A stretch of DNA of 64,000 nt from Rhizophagus clarus (taxonomy: Eukaryota; Glomeromycota; Glomeromycetes; Glomerales; Glomeraceae). Position 1 is the stretch's first letter; every line of letters starts with the position of its first letter. Below the pieces are notes generated by a model. That model saw nothing but the letters and a program-made list of their open reading frames with translations. It was not told where the DNA came from and did no database searches. The position numbers were made by a program, and so were the translations under genes. The stretch covers positions 1,240,001 to 1,304,000 of the forward strand of contig BLAL01000156.1 in NCBI GenBank assembly GCA_015698045.1. Reading direction: 5' to 3'. This document shows positions 13,020-23,751 of the stretch, one piece after another.

Positions 13020-13430
13020 TCTGTTAGAAATGGGAATCACTTTCTATTTTTGTTTGAAATTTTTCTCTTTTTGTAAAAATGAAGCTGTATCAAAAAATTC
13101 AAAGAACTTTTGAAAAATGAAAAATTCAAAAAACTTAAAGAAAAAATAAAAATGGAGATCTTCTTCCATTTTTGATTTGAATTTTTCTCTTTTTGAAAAA
13201 TGAAAATTCAAAAAAACTTAAAAATAAAAAGTGGAGATCTCCTTCCATTAATGATTTTTTTCATAAAAATGAAGGTTATATTTGAAATTTGAAAATTATC
13301 AAAATAAAAATGGAAAATACTTTCCATTTTTGATTTATTTATTTTTTCTCTTTCATAATAATAAGAATGGAGTTGTATCTAAATAAAATTCAAAAAGAAT
13401 ATCAAAATACCTATTTTTAATTTAAAACTC
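13020..13430. repeat. Tandem hairpin repeat, about 90-110 bp unit
   Basis: At least four degenerate units start near 13030, 13145, 13230 and 13305. Each contains an inverted repeat of the form AAAATGGA...TCCATTTT (for example around 13150-13175), followed by a TTTTTCTCTTTTT tract and an AAAATGAA tract. The pattern fades out toward 13620. No coding function is apparent. Confidence 0.6.
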
Positions 13431-13639
13431 TTTTCTCATAAGAATAAAATTGATAAAATAAAATCGAAATCAAAAAAAATTCAAAAAAAATTATCAAAAG
13501 TAATAATAAAATATCTTTCAAAAGAAAATGGTTGTATCTAAAATTCCAAAACATTTCTTTTTTGTAAAAAATAAAATTGACAATTGCAATTAAATCCCAC
13601 AACTGGTATTCTGTCTCTTTGTTCATGTCTTTGTAAAAG

Positions 13640-15600
13640 ATTTACATTAATACTGAAATGTAATATGCATAATATAAAAATCTTTATAAAAATATAATAG
13701 CAGCCACCACTTTCACCTAGTAAGTCAACGATCTTTATTGATATATTTTCTGGATCATCATTTAACGCGATTATATCAGCAATTAAAATCTACACTAGTT
13801 AAAACATTTTTTAAGTATTTAGTATTCATCAGTATCAATCTCTAAAATCTTTACAAATAGTTGTTTTGGCTTGGCTTTAATGTTAGAAGTTCTATTAGAT
13901 TAATTAGATTGTTCATATCACAAAGAAGTTTATAATAACATATACTACAAGTTTAAATTGTCATGTATTTTCAGCTTCTAGGGTGAACTTTCCCACATTT
14001 TTTGCATTTTTGTAGTTAAAGTGAAAAGCGGTACATAACTGTTTGATCACAATCACGAATTAAGTTAAATCATGTGATTACGCAGAATTTTTAGAAATTT
14101 GATTGCCTACAATTCACACAAGCGTTTAATTTTTTGATCTTTGATCACTAACCAGCAAAATAAATTCATATTTTACATTTATAAAAGACTGAATCAACCA
14201 AAAACATAAACTCAAAGAGAAATAAATAAATAAATTAATCCAAATAAAAGACAAAGGATAAAGAAACTAACACTAAAAAAGAAAGAGATTTAAGATTTTT
14301 AAAATGCCTGTTCGCTAAGCGCACTAAGTGAGAGATTGAATCAATTAAAGCAAATTACAAAAAGAATCGCTAGGCTCAAAGTAAAAACAAATGATAAGAT
14401 AAAAATGAGCAAATTTTGATAGTACCAATAGGATATCCCTCTTCAATCCGCTCGTATTTGACATTCTCTATAATGACTGGTTTATTATGATAATAACAAG
14501 AATAAATAATTTCAGTTCCATTAAATTAAAATCACGTAATGTTTGTTATGGTGATAGCTGAAGGGCTTCCAGCTCCCCCTTCCAATAATTCTATTTCTTG
14601 TTAATATGGAAAAAAGATTATTACGAAATATATCTATATAAGGGAGATCATTTGATGTTTGATGTTTGTTTATATTCTTTTTTTTTGTGTACATTAACAT
14701 GCACAAAAAATTTTTTTTTTAAGTAATAGAGGGTGGGCCAGATACTCTATCTTAGATATAAGATTCAGATTCATTATTCTTACTATTAAATCTAAGAATC
14801 TAAGATAAAATTCGCAAGCAAAGTTTTCTGTTTTGATGATCGTTCAGCCGGGGCTTAATGGGTAATATTATTCTAAAAAAAAATATAAAAAAAAAACTGT
14901 ATCACCAAATTAAATGGCACAACAGTTTACTGAATAGGAAAACTTTAGCATCTGTTTTTTACACTACGATAATGAAACAAATATTTTTTCGATTATAAAA
15001 AAAATATTTGTAAAATTCTATTAATTTTTTTATAATTATATGTTTATATTCGTATCTATATCTATTTTTTTTTTATGTATAAATTTATGTTACAGTTTAT
15101 TTTATTCTCTCTCAAAGTTATCGGTAATGATGAAAGGGAGATTCGTCTATTAAACTTTTGAAATCAACAATATGAAATCTTGATCAACTTTGGTACTCCA
15201 ATTTTGAAATTTTAATTCCTTTTTTATACTTTTTTATCCTCATTGATCTTTCATTGATCGGAGAAATATAAGGTAACGCAAATAACGTCATCCAAGTTAC
15301 TAAGTATTTAGTAATTGATTAATTTATTTCGAAAATGGCATAAAATAACAATAAATTTATTTTATAGTCAAAAACTCAGTTCCTTTAAACTCGCTACTTC
15401 ATTAGTTTTAAAATATTTTTTGTTTAATGTAAAAAGAAAAAATTAGTAAAAATTTCGTATAATATATGAAAATTTTATAATTTTAAACGCGAAAATTATC
15501 ATTAAAGATGTTAATCTCTCGATCTTTTAGATTATAAAAATTTATTATTTTTTGAAGTGCTTAGCTGTGTTCATAATATAGCTCTTCTCCACCCTTCCTA
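13640..15600. other. Gene-free stretch with a duplicated 75-bp segment
   Basis: No gene recognised. About 14600-14700 recurs at about 16305-16400 (GATTATTACGAAATATAT, then AAGGGAGATCATTTGATG). An imperfect inverted repeat of TCTTAGAT-type sequence lies at about 14745-14810. Confidence 0.55.
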
Positions 15601-15613
15601 TACTTTCCTACTT

Positions 15614-15898
15614 CTACCTACCCCTTCCCCTACCTCCACCCCTAGCCCTGCCTAAACCTTTACCTCTTCTAACATTTCCACCTCTTTCATATAGGGAAAC
15701 TTTTTGTACATTAGACCCTTTGTCAAGTTCGCCTTCAATTTCAACAATTTGGGACCGGCGGACGTGGTCGTTGTCTGTGGTCATAATATTACAATTAGAG
15801 AATTCATCCAAGGCGCATACGGGTTTTGAAGAAACGGTGGAAAGAGTAATAATAATAATAATAATAAGCAAGATGAACGTAAAAACGTAAAACCCCAT
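15614..15898 (-). CDS. Small secreted Arg-Gly-rich protein (94 aa)
   Basis: Function unknown; candidate secreted protein. The N-terminus (residues 1-24) is a strong signal peptide: MGFYVFTF, then an Ile-rich core encoded by an (ATT)n microsatellite, with likely cleavage near VSS-KP. The mature part has two cysteines (about 28 and 36), an acidic/polar middle and a C-terminal tail of RG/RGG type (RGKGLGRARGGGRGRGR). RGG tails often bind RNA, but in a secreted protein that role is speculative. The KR/RR-type sites and repetitive tail also fit the general pattern of fungal small secreted proteins. The ATG is the first in frame. A T-rich tract ending TTTTGCAG lies about 60 bases upstream on this strand, so a 5' UTR intron is possible. 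The microsatellite in the signal peptide makes it prone to length change. Confidence 0.65.
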   Translation of the reverse strand: MGFYVFTFILLIIIIIITLSTVSSKPVCALDEFSNCNIMTTDNDHVRRSQIVEIEGELDKGSNVQKVSLYERGGNVRRGKGLGRARGGGRGRGR

Positions 15899-15899
15899 T

Positions 15900-17040
15900 T
15901 TGGCCTAGAATTAGAGTATGATTAATGAAGAAATAATTATAGTGATAAAACTGCAAAATAAAAAAAAAAAAAAACGAACCAGAAAAAATGACGATAAGGT
16001 TAAGGGTTCAAACGTAAAAAATGATGAATATTTAAATAAAAAACAATGTGAATGTAATCGATATCGGGTTGTTAATAACATAACCAATTAAGACGATGGA
16101 AAGAAAAACCGCTTATTTATTTATTTACGCCAGATGCCTATTAAGAAACTACTTACCAATTTGTTTATTATTTAAGATGCTAATGAGAACTTTAATGCAT
16201 GTACTGTACAAGAATTCATTCTTGGCGTAAATTAAATGATCACTTGGTAGCACATATAATTCATGAATTCCGCAGTAAATTGCTTTTTTTTTGATAACGG
16301 GTTTTATTAATATGGAAAAAGATTATTACGAAATATATATCTATATAAGGGAGATCATTTGATGTTTGATGTTCTTTTTTTTGTGTACTGTAACATGCAC
16401 GCAAATTTATTATGTTAATGCGTATTGATCGACATCACACGATGTTAACGGTAATGATTCATCATTTTTATCTTACAAAATTTAAAAAATTGTGCAGTTT
16501 AATTGGTTCCTAAACTATGGAACGGTTTCGGAAACCCGGAGCTTTATTTATTATTACAAATCAATAAGACATAGGAAAAATTTGCGTTGCCTGTATATTA
16601 CAATATGCATCAGTATCCCTTCGTCTGTAACGCAGGCAAATTTGCCTGCATAAACATAGTAGCATGTGAAAGTCTACAGACGATCGGATAAATTAAACCT
16701 TTGTCAACATCACTTAAAATATTAAAAAACGTGCAGATTTATAGCATTTTAGATGTAAAACAACATACAATAGCAAAACAATGATAGTTTAAAAACGCGT
16801 ATGCAGTGTATAAAAATGTGCATATTGATGTTAAAAATGTGTATACTAATGTCATTTTTTTAGTTAGTATACACGATTATTACATTAATTAATAAATACT
16901 AATACTATTATTCTTTTAAATCAGCTGCTCAGTTCGTCATATATCATTATTAACACCCCAATCCAAAGTAAGAACCAAAAGAAAAAAAGAACTGTTAGAA
17001 CAGTTTGTCAAAAATAAAAATCAAGTAAAAAAAATAAATC
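15900..17040. other. Gene-free stretch with palindromes
   Basis: No gene seen. It holds the second copy of the 75-bp duplication (about 16305-16400), a perfect 18-bp palindrome GCAGGCAAATTTGCCTGC at 16632-16649, and a hairpin at about 16837-16873 whose arms are GTGTATACTAA and TTAGTATACAC. Confidence 0.6.
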
Positions 17041-18730
17041 TCACCGAATGATCTTCTTTATCAGTTCATCATCAAAACATATAACAGTCGAAACTTCTCT
17101 CACTGTATGCTTTAAATAAGAACTTCCCCAAATTTCCACACGTTCAATGCCCCCAAAGAACTGGCCATCTATAAAGGAAATAAACAAAACGTTAGAGATC
17201 GTTTTGATAAAAAAAATTTATTATGTAAAAATTTATTCTGTTCCTCACCAAAACTTTATGTGTCCAGATTCAAAGAACCAGGATTAAAAACCAGGTTAAT
17301 TCGTCCACAGTTTCATCTTGGACTAGTGATACCAGAACAAGTCTATCTTTCCGCAAGTGGATCTAGATTTCACGAATATTAACAGGTCAATTTTATTGGA
17401 CGGTCTCCTAGAAAAAAGAAAAATGAGCTGCAAGTAAAGTTTCGTTAAAGAAATACTTCAAGCATCTTCCTTACTAAATTTTGCATCTCTAAAAATAAGG
17501 TGAAGCATTAGTAATAAATGTTTTGGTAAAGATAATCAAAAAAAAGAAGGACCTTTACCAACATCCATGTCCAAAGGTATTCAAGTGAATCATCTAGAAA
17601 ACAAAACGATAATATACATTTCGACAAAGAAGCATCTAAAGGGTGGTTCAGATTATTTTAATACAATACCATGGTTGTTGCATAATCCAAATTTGGTTTC
17701 CATTCTCTCTCTTTTCACGAATGGGATATAGGTGATCGTGATCTTAGGTGAACATAATGGTAAATGCCGTTGAGGTAAACGTGATGGTGGTTTCCAACCG
17801 AAATCTACACTAAATTTTACAAGTTCAAATACTTCAAGAAACTGAGTGGCCGCATCTCCATTAATGTATCCATATACTCTCATTAATAGATACGAAGCCT
17901 GGCCACCTAAAAAAAGAGTAAAGTGAAATGTTAATAAAAAGCATTTTGTTAAAAAAATTAGTTGAAAGCGGTAATGAATTAATAAAACCTCCATACCAAG
18001 GACCGGTCATCTGCAAAAAAGAATAAACAAAAAGTTAGTATTTGTTTCATTAAAATATAAAAATAGTATTGATTTATCCTTTACCAAATTTTCGCGTGTC
18101 TAAAAATCCAAAGAACTGGTTTCCTAAAATTGAAAAAACAAAACATAAGTTTTGTTAAAATACTTCAAACTCTTCTCTTGTCGATTTTCGCATCCATACC
18201 TGGCTGCCTAACAAGAAAAAGAAATAGTTAATTTTTGTTAAAGCAATTCGGAACACCCTATCCCACCTAGAAAATATTGCATGGGCGGTCGAATATTGAA
18301 AGGCAGCGTTACAGCAACAAAAAGTTACTGAAATCCACATTCACAGAGTCTCAAAAAGCTGTCTAAAAAAAAAATGTAACATTAAAAATGTTTTGTTAAA
18401 ATAACAAGAGAATAAAATATAGTTTACCAAAATGTTGCAACCAAGGAACCGAAGAGTTGCCTAAATGAAATAAATTTAAATAATGTTGGGTTCGTGTTTA
18501 ATGGTATTCCTACGAAAAGAAGAAAGAAACGTTTAGTTAAAGTCATTTCTTAATTAAAAAAAAAAAATCTTTCTATGACTATTTACTGACCAAGTTGTAT
18601 CTAAATGTCTAATGGTATTTCTACAAAAAGGAAGAAAAAAACGTTTCATTAGAAACATTTCTTAAATAAAAAAAAAATTTCTTTTCTCTATTATCTTGGG
18701 GTTCGTGTCCATGGTGTTTTTAAAAAAAGC
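17041..18730 (-). CDS. Multi-microexon gene, locus A (exon structure tentative)
   Basis: This looks like a minus-strand gene, or gene relic, built from many short exons. The best exons are the last one, 17168-17041 (begins DGQFFGGIERVEIWG, ends KKIIR, TGA stop), and 17906-17653 (begins GGQASYLLMRVYGYI, ends with its own stop at 17653, so both cannot be constitutive). Upstream are short segments bounded by AG and GT: around 18440-18470 (33 nt, followed by GTAAAC), around 18087-18125 (39 nt, GNQFFGFLDTRKFG, followed by GTAAAG) and around 18006-18019 (14 nt, DDRSL). Their translations share a G-[NSDG]-[QR]-F-F-G theme, and nearly all start in the same codon phase. The 5' end (about 18490-18720) has three units of about 115 bp. 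No signal-peptide exon was identified. It could be a repeat-effector gene with alternative splicing or a decaying gene. Confidence 0.4.
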
Positions 18731-18953
18731 ACTGGTTCTATTCTATCGCACATGCATTAACGTTAAATTGCAATAACTACAGATAATAAGCTAGTACAAA
18801 TGCTTATCCAACAATCATAATTTTATTTTATTCAAATAAAATCGAAATAAAGTTGTAACTTTTTTTTATTTTTGAAATTGTAAGTAAAATCATAATAAAA
18901 TCATGATAAAATCATTCATAATGATAATATAGTTGAAATTTTTTATGCTGCAG

Positions 18954-19225
18954 ATTATTTGCAATTAGTATTAAGACTTCAAGGTTTTATTATCAATACA
19001 GTTAAGAAAACTAATTTCGTAAAAAATTATTCACCGAAATTATTAACTAAAATTTTGGAAATGATGCCACTAGCAGAATATAATAGTTCACTTAATTTTT
19101 TGGCTGAGCAAGTAGCATCTATTTCATTAAATGACATTTCGAATTTGGTCGATTGTCTATTACGGCCTTCGATATCTTTTATTTTAGACATGAAAAAGAA
19201 AAACCTATGCAACCCGAGAATATGA
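18954..19225 (+). pseudogene. Exon fragment of an unrecognised gene
   Basis: After a TATGCTGCAG acceptor-like sequence (AG at 18952-18953) a frame stays open for 90 codons with complex amino-acid composition: YLQLVLRLQGFIINTV near the start, LTKILEMMPLAEYNSS in the middle, VDCLLRPSISFILDMKKK near the end. It has amphipathic helices and no low-complexity tract, unlike most open frames here. No start exon is visible, and about 50 bases after the stop the sequence becomes duplication block U. It is most likely the truncated last exon of a cellular or transposon gene cut by a rearrangement. I do not recognise the family. Confidence 0.4.
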
Positions 19226-19273
19226 GATTTTTCGATATAGCGTCATTCTAGCAGCAAAACAAGTCTCTAGTTA

Positions 19274-20636
19274 CCCTTTATAAATATATATAGTCCTTTG
19301 CTTCGCTCTGGACAAATAGTGTATATATATTTCCTTTTTGGCAAGGAGAATTAAAAACAAAAAACAAAAAAACAAAAACAAAAAAAAAAAAAATATTTTT
19401 ACATCTTTTCTCTGAGAGGTAATATACTTAATACATTTAAGAAATATTATCATGAACGTAAATATGATAGCGAACATTCAAGAACTTTCAGTCACTTCTA
19501 AAATGAAGCACTGATGTTATTATATAAGAAAACAAATAATCAATTAAAAAATGCCTGAACATTCATCAAATGATCAATTATGTATCCATCATAAAATCTT
19601 TGTTTGATTAAATACACCTTTTTTTTATTTTTATGCATTCACTTTGGTTAAGTTAATCTGTGCATATACAGTACAATATGTATTTCTAGTGAATCTTTAA
19701 TAGGCAAGTTGGCTGAATAAATAGATAGTAAACAATCATTGCATTATGAATTTACGCATGCTTGGTTGATGATTACTGTAAGCAACTTATCAATTCAAAT
19801 TATTAAAATTTTGGACAATAAAAGAAAGTCATTTGTAACAAAAAAAAAAATTCTTTTAATCGGAGGAAAGGAGAAAGTTTTCCCTTTTCATAGAACTTGC
19901 AAAGCCGCAGTGGAATCGCAGTAAACATTAAAAGCATAACAATCATTTAATTCTTTGTTATATAAAAACAAGTCAAATATTTGATAACGTGGTGCAACTG
20001 AAGAAGAATTATGAATTGAAGTGGAACTATAAAAAAAAAATATAACAACAATTATTTTTTTTATTTATTTATACATGTTAAATATTTAAAATTTTCGTTC
20101 ATTATCCAATCATCTTAACCTAATCCAAACTTGCTTCAACATACTATTCCTGGGTTGGATAATTTGTAGTGTACCACATTTAGCTAGTTCAACTTTGGTT
20201 GTAATAATTAAAAGAATAAAGCGAAACAAGATGAAAGATTGTGTATTTATATGCACAAAATTTTGCGACCAATTAATTTTTTTTTTTACATTACTGTATT
20301 ACTTTCATTGCATTGCAACGTGAAATTTTTTTTTTTCTTTTCTTTTTTTGCATAATTTAAAATAAAGTTTATTTAATTAATTTGATTCCAATTTGTTAAT
20401 CAATTGTTTTGCAGTCTTTCATATTAAACACAAAAATTTTTTATTTTTTATTTTTTATTTTTTATTTTTTTATGTTATTACTTTCCAATAGTATAATAAA
20501 TACCCCTCCTATTTAAGCAAAACTCTTTAGTTTCTTTCTAGCATTTTCTATTAAAGTTTATGAAAAATATTCATTAAATTATTTCGAACGAGTAAATCAA
20601 AATTTTACTTAAAGAATGATTAAATACCTATACATA
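19274..20636. repeat. Segmental duplication block U, copy 1
   Basis: This is closely similar to 25698-26968 and more distantly to about 32640-33612. It starts at TATATATAGTCCTTTGCTTCGC and runs through CTCTGAGAGGTAATATAC, the CAGTACAATATGTATTTC landmark and the promoter of the small Arg-rich gene (CCAAT at about 20484, TATAATAAATACC at 20492-20504). Confidence 0.8.
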
Positions 20637-20921
20637 ATGGATCATGAACAGCAAATAAATGCATCAAACATTTTGTATAAATCATCATCCTATGTTAGTC
20701 TTATTATTCGTAAACGTCGAAATCAACGAAGACTAAGACATGGAAATACAATTGATACATTTACATTAAATCTTATTAGACATTTACCAAGGACGGATCT
20801 ACTTTCTAACAAAATAATTGCTCTATTATTATGGATCACGAGAATATATTTTTATTGGTATGACTGCGCATTGTGTAACCTTAGAACAAGGACCTTCGGG
20901 TCACGGTATTTATATCTGTAA
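20637..20921 (+). pseudogene. Small arginine-rich protein, broken copy C
   Basis: The first 49 codons (MDHEQQINASNILYK... to HLPR) are nearly identical to the copy at 26969. A deletion of about 37 bases then removes the segment encoding RQNTNNLFAGQIF and shifts the frame. The remaining reading frame runs through unrelated sequence and overlaps the 3' end of the gene on the other strand. A nearby in-frame ATG at 20616 arises only because a 10-base leader segment is missing here. Loss of the conserved C-terminal block suggests the copy is non-functional. Confidence 0.75.
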
Positions 20922-21235
20922 AAGTTTCTTCATATTATTCCACTCTTCAACATGGTAAACTACTGCAACTCCCTCTTCAATCGTAGGTGGATATTCAATG
21001 GGAGTCAAAGGATGAATTATAGTTTTAACAGTCATTTGTTTTGTGGTATAGTATATTTCTCCTACATCATCTGAAGAAGATAAACGTGCATCATCTAACT
21101 AAATAACCTAATAGACAATAAATTTTATCCGTAGATAATTTGTGAGCATTATATTACCTCTGTAGCATTAGGGTCTTCTTCATAAATAATAATATCTTCT
21201 TTATCAACAAAGTTAGCACTTACGATAGATGACAT
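20910..21235 (-). CDS. Two-exon acidic small protein (88 aa)
   Basis: Function unknown. Exon 1 (21235-21158) encodes 26 residues starting MSSIVSANFVDKEDIIIYEE. A 59-bp intron (21157-21099, GTAATA...TTTAG) follows. Exon 2 (21098-20910) gives DDARLSSSDDVGEIYYTT... and ends MKKLLQI before TAA. The splice keeps the frame exactly and both exons have complex, acidic composition. No signal peptide or membrane segment is visible; it is probably intracellular. The gene converges on the broken copy C, and their 3' ends overlap by about 12 bases. It could be a remnant of a larger protein, since I do not recognise a domain. The start is the first ATG, with an A-rich leader (ATATAAAATG). Confidence 0.6.
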
Positions 21236-22150
21236 TTTATATTGATGTTTGTTAAAAAACGCGTAAAAAAAGCAAAGTTCAAAAATCCAAATAATGAATT
21301 TAAAGAACGAATTTAAAGAATAAAATACAATAACAGATAGTATTACAATTTACAATTATAATGTACAATAGTTATATGTTAATTGTTATAATGTTATAAT
21401 CAAAATCACATTTTCATAATACTTCACATGACCGTAATCACCGCACCCAGTCCGTACTCCCTCATTTGGTCCACTTTCTGTATTACTCATTATTATGTAA
21501 TTGTGTAGAATATCATTTGTACAAAATTGTAACTATTCTATCTTGTGTACTGTACGTCTGAGTATGAAAAAATTGAAATTTTTTTTTTTAAACGTCCGTA
21601 CCGTACTAGTTTAGTAAAAAATACTTAATGTAAATGTATACTATGCCCACGTAAAGAAAGTGTGAGAAATGTGACTTTGTAGTAATAATATATTCTGATG
21701 ATTTCGGCATTTTCTTAAGTAATCATCCACAGGAATTCAGTAACATAATTTATAAAGGAATCAGATACAGTGCAGCAAATATTATAAGTTCCGCAAACTA
21801 CATATTCTAAAAAGGTACTTTGGATTAATGAAACTCAGCACCACATTTCTAGTGTTTCACAATCACTTTGTTTAAAATCTATATCATAATCGGAGTATTA
21901 TATTCAGTGATTTAATGATTTTATAGATTTATAGTAGGAGGCGACCGATTCGATTGGCCGAGCATACGTGACAGGCAAACAAATTTTTTTCTATAAATAA
22001 TGCCTACTTTCTCCTTAGTTTTCTCCTTTTAAACGAAATTATTACAAGTCAAACTGCAAACTGCAAACGGAAGTTATTACAAATCAATTCCTTTACTTAA
22101 TCGATCTCTAATTAGGAAAAGTCTAGAATGTTAGGAGCTATGAATGATAA
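21236..22150. other. Gene-free stretch
   Basis: No gene recognised on either strand. It is less homopolymer-rich than the array modules and shows no repeat structure I could define. Confidence 0.5.
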
Positions 22151-22156
22151 AAGTAT

Positions 22157-22615
22157 ATGAAATTTCTTTACGCTTTTACGCTTTACGCTTTTACGTTTTT
22201 ACGCTTTTACGTTTTTACGTTTTACGCTTTTTACGCTTTTACGCTTTTACGCTTTTACGTTACGTTTTTACGTTTTACGCTTTTTACGCTTTTACGTTAC
22301 GCTTTTTACGCTTTTACGTTACGCTTTTACGTTACGGTTTTACGTTACGCTTTACGTTACGCTTTTACGTTACGCTTTTACGCTTTTACGTTACGTTTTT
22401 ACGTTTTACGCTTTTTACGCTTTTACGTTTTTACGCAAGTTTTTACTAATTTCTTTGAAATGCATGCATCTATTACAAGTCTACCAACTCCGGAGGAGGA
22501 GTTAGTTACGTGTCTTCTTGTGATAGTCAGAGAAATTTATAAAACTTATACCTTTACGTTTTACGCTTTTACGCTTCTATACGCTTTTACGTTTTTACAC
22601 TTCTACCTTTTTTAA
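22157..22615. repeat. TTTTACGC/TTTTACGT minisatellite
   Basis: About 275 bp (22165-22437) consists almost only of 6-9 bp units TTTTACGC, TTTTACGT and TTACG, with a smaller patch at about 22550-22605. CpG is abundant here but rare in the rest of the window. The open frames across it (LRFYVFT-type) are repeats read in frame and are not called as genes. It lies just upstream of, or inside the first intron of, the small-heat-shock-type gene. Confidence 0.85.
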
Positions 22616-22639
22616 CAAATTATTTTATTATTATTTTAG

Positions 22640-23751
22640 CGACAAAAAAAAAGGAAACTAGTGTGTTGTCCATTAGAAAGGTCAGTGTTTATCGGAGGCA
22701 ACGACCTCTGTAACATCAGCTATCGACAGCTAAAAGAAACTATTACGAGCTTTTCGATCATTCAAAAACATGATCTCAACTTCCATATTCTCAAAAATTC
22801 AGACTTGCCGTAAGTTAAATAATAGCTAAGCCTATCATATTTTTTCATTGTTTTATTATTACTAACTAATTATTTTAATATCATTAATTAATGTTTTTAG
22901 TTACGGGCACATTCATTTTAAAACAGAATATGATACATCAATTTTTTATTATGCCGTCCGTGGTCAGAATTTTACTGGACCAAACGGAACCCAAATAAAT
23001 TTTTCGCCGTCTAGAAAGACAGGCTCAGATAAATTTACTGAATATAAAGTTTATAAGGTATTGATCAAATAAAATCTATAGTATCCTTGAAATATTCACA
23101 TACATTTCATATTGTTAAATTGTTAATACAGGATCCTCCACCACTTGAACAAGAAGAACGGCCGCCACCACCGCCACCTCCACTTGAACAAGAACAGCAA
23201 CCTCTACCTCCATCAGATCAACCTCTACCTCCACCTCCACCTCCACCAGATCAACCTCTACCAAATCAATCTCCACCACCTCCAATGTACGTTGTGTACG
23301 AGCGAAGGTAATAAATATATTGCAAATTGATTGATATTATGTGTACACAGTTAATTGAACGAAAGATTTTATCTACATAAAAAGCGAAGAGTATGTTATC
23401 GTAATTCAAGTCCCTGGATTATCCAATGAAGATGAGATCGAGATCAACCTGTCAAAAGAAACTCTAACCATATCGGGAGTGCTCGTTGACGAGCCTTCAT
23501 TAGGAACAAAGATATATAGTAACTGGATCACGGGAACATTTTCGTTAAGTTTTGAACTTAAAGACATGTAAGTTGCACTGCTTAAATGTTTTTTTATTTT
23601 TTTTTAAAAATAAAAACAATAAGTTAAATACTATTTATTATGTAGGATTGATCTTTCATCGAATAATAATTCTATTAACATACAAAATGGATTAATTACC
23701 ATTATTTTGAAGAAGTTTTTCTCCAAATCGCTGAAGTTGAGAAAAGCATAA
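22640..23751 (+). CDS. Proline-rich small heat shock (HSP20) domain protein
   Basis: Alpha-crystallin (HSP20) proteins are ATP-independent chaperones that hold unfolding proteins. The exons seen are 22640-22809, 22901-23057, 23132-23307, 23385-23577 and 23646-23751, all in one frame. The first begins after TTATTTTAG, so the start codon lies in an unresolved upstream exon (an ATG at 22460 is possible). Exon 3 is a proline-rich linker (PPPPPPPLEQEQ repeats). Exons 4-5 carry the domain: YVIVIQVPGL, EIEINLSKETLTISG, then FSLSFELKDMIDLSS and NGLITIILKKF, matching the beta-strand pattern and the NGLLTI signature of the family. The first two exons (about 109 residues) precede the linker and I do not recognise them. 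Introns are 68-91 bp. The acceptor of exon 4 (AAAAAG) is weak and could be misplaced. An AATAAA lies near 23898. Confidence 0.75.

Noticed and set aside
22157-22615. 152-residue open frame across the TTTTACG repeat
   Set aside because: The composition (LRFYVFT, AFTLRF) is just the minisatellite translated; there is no independent coding signal.
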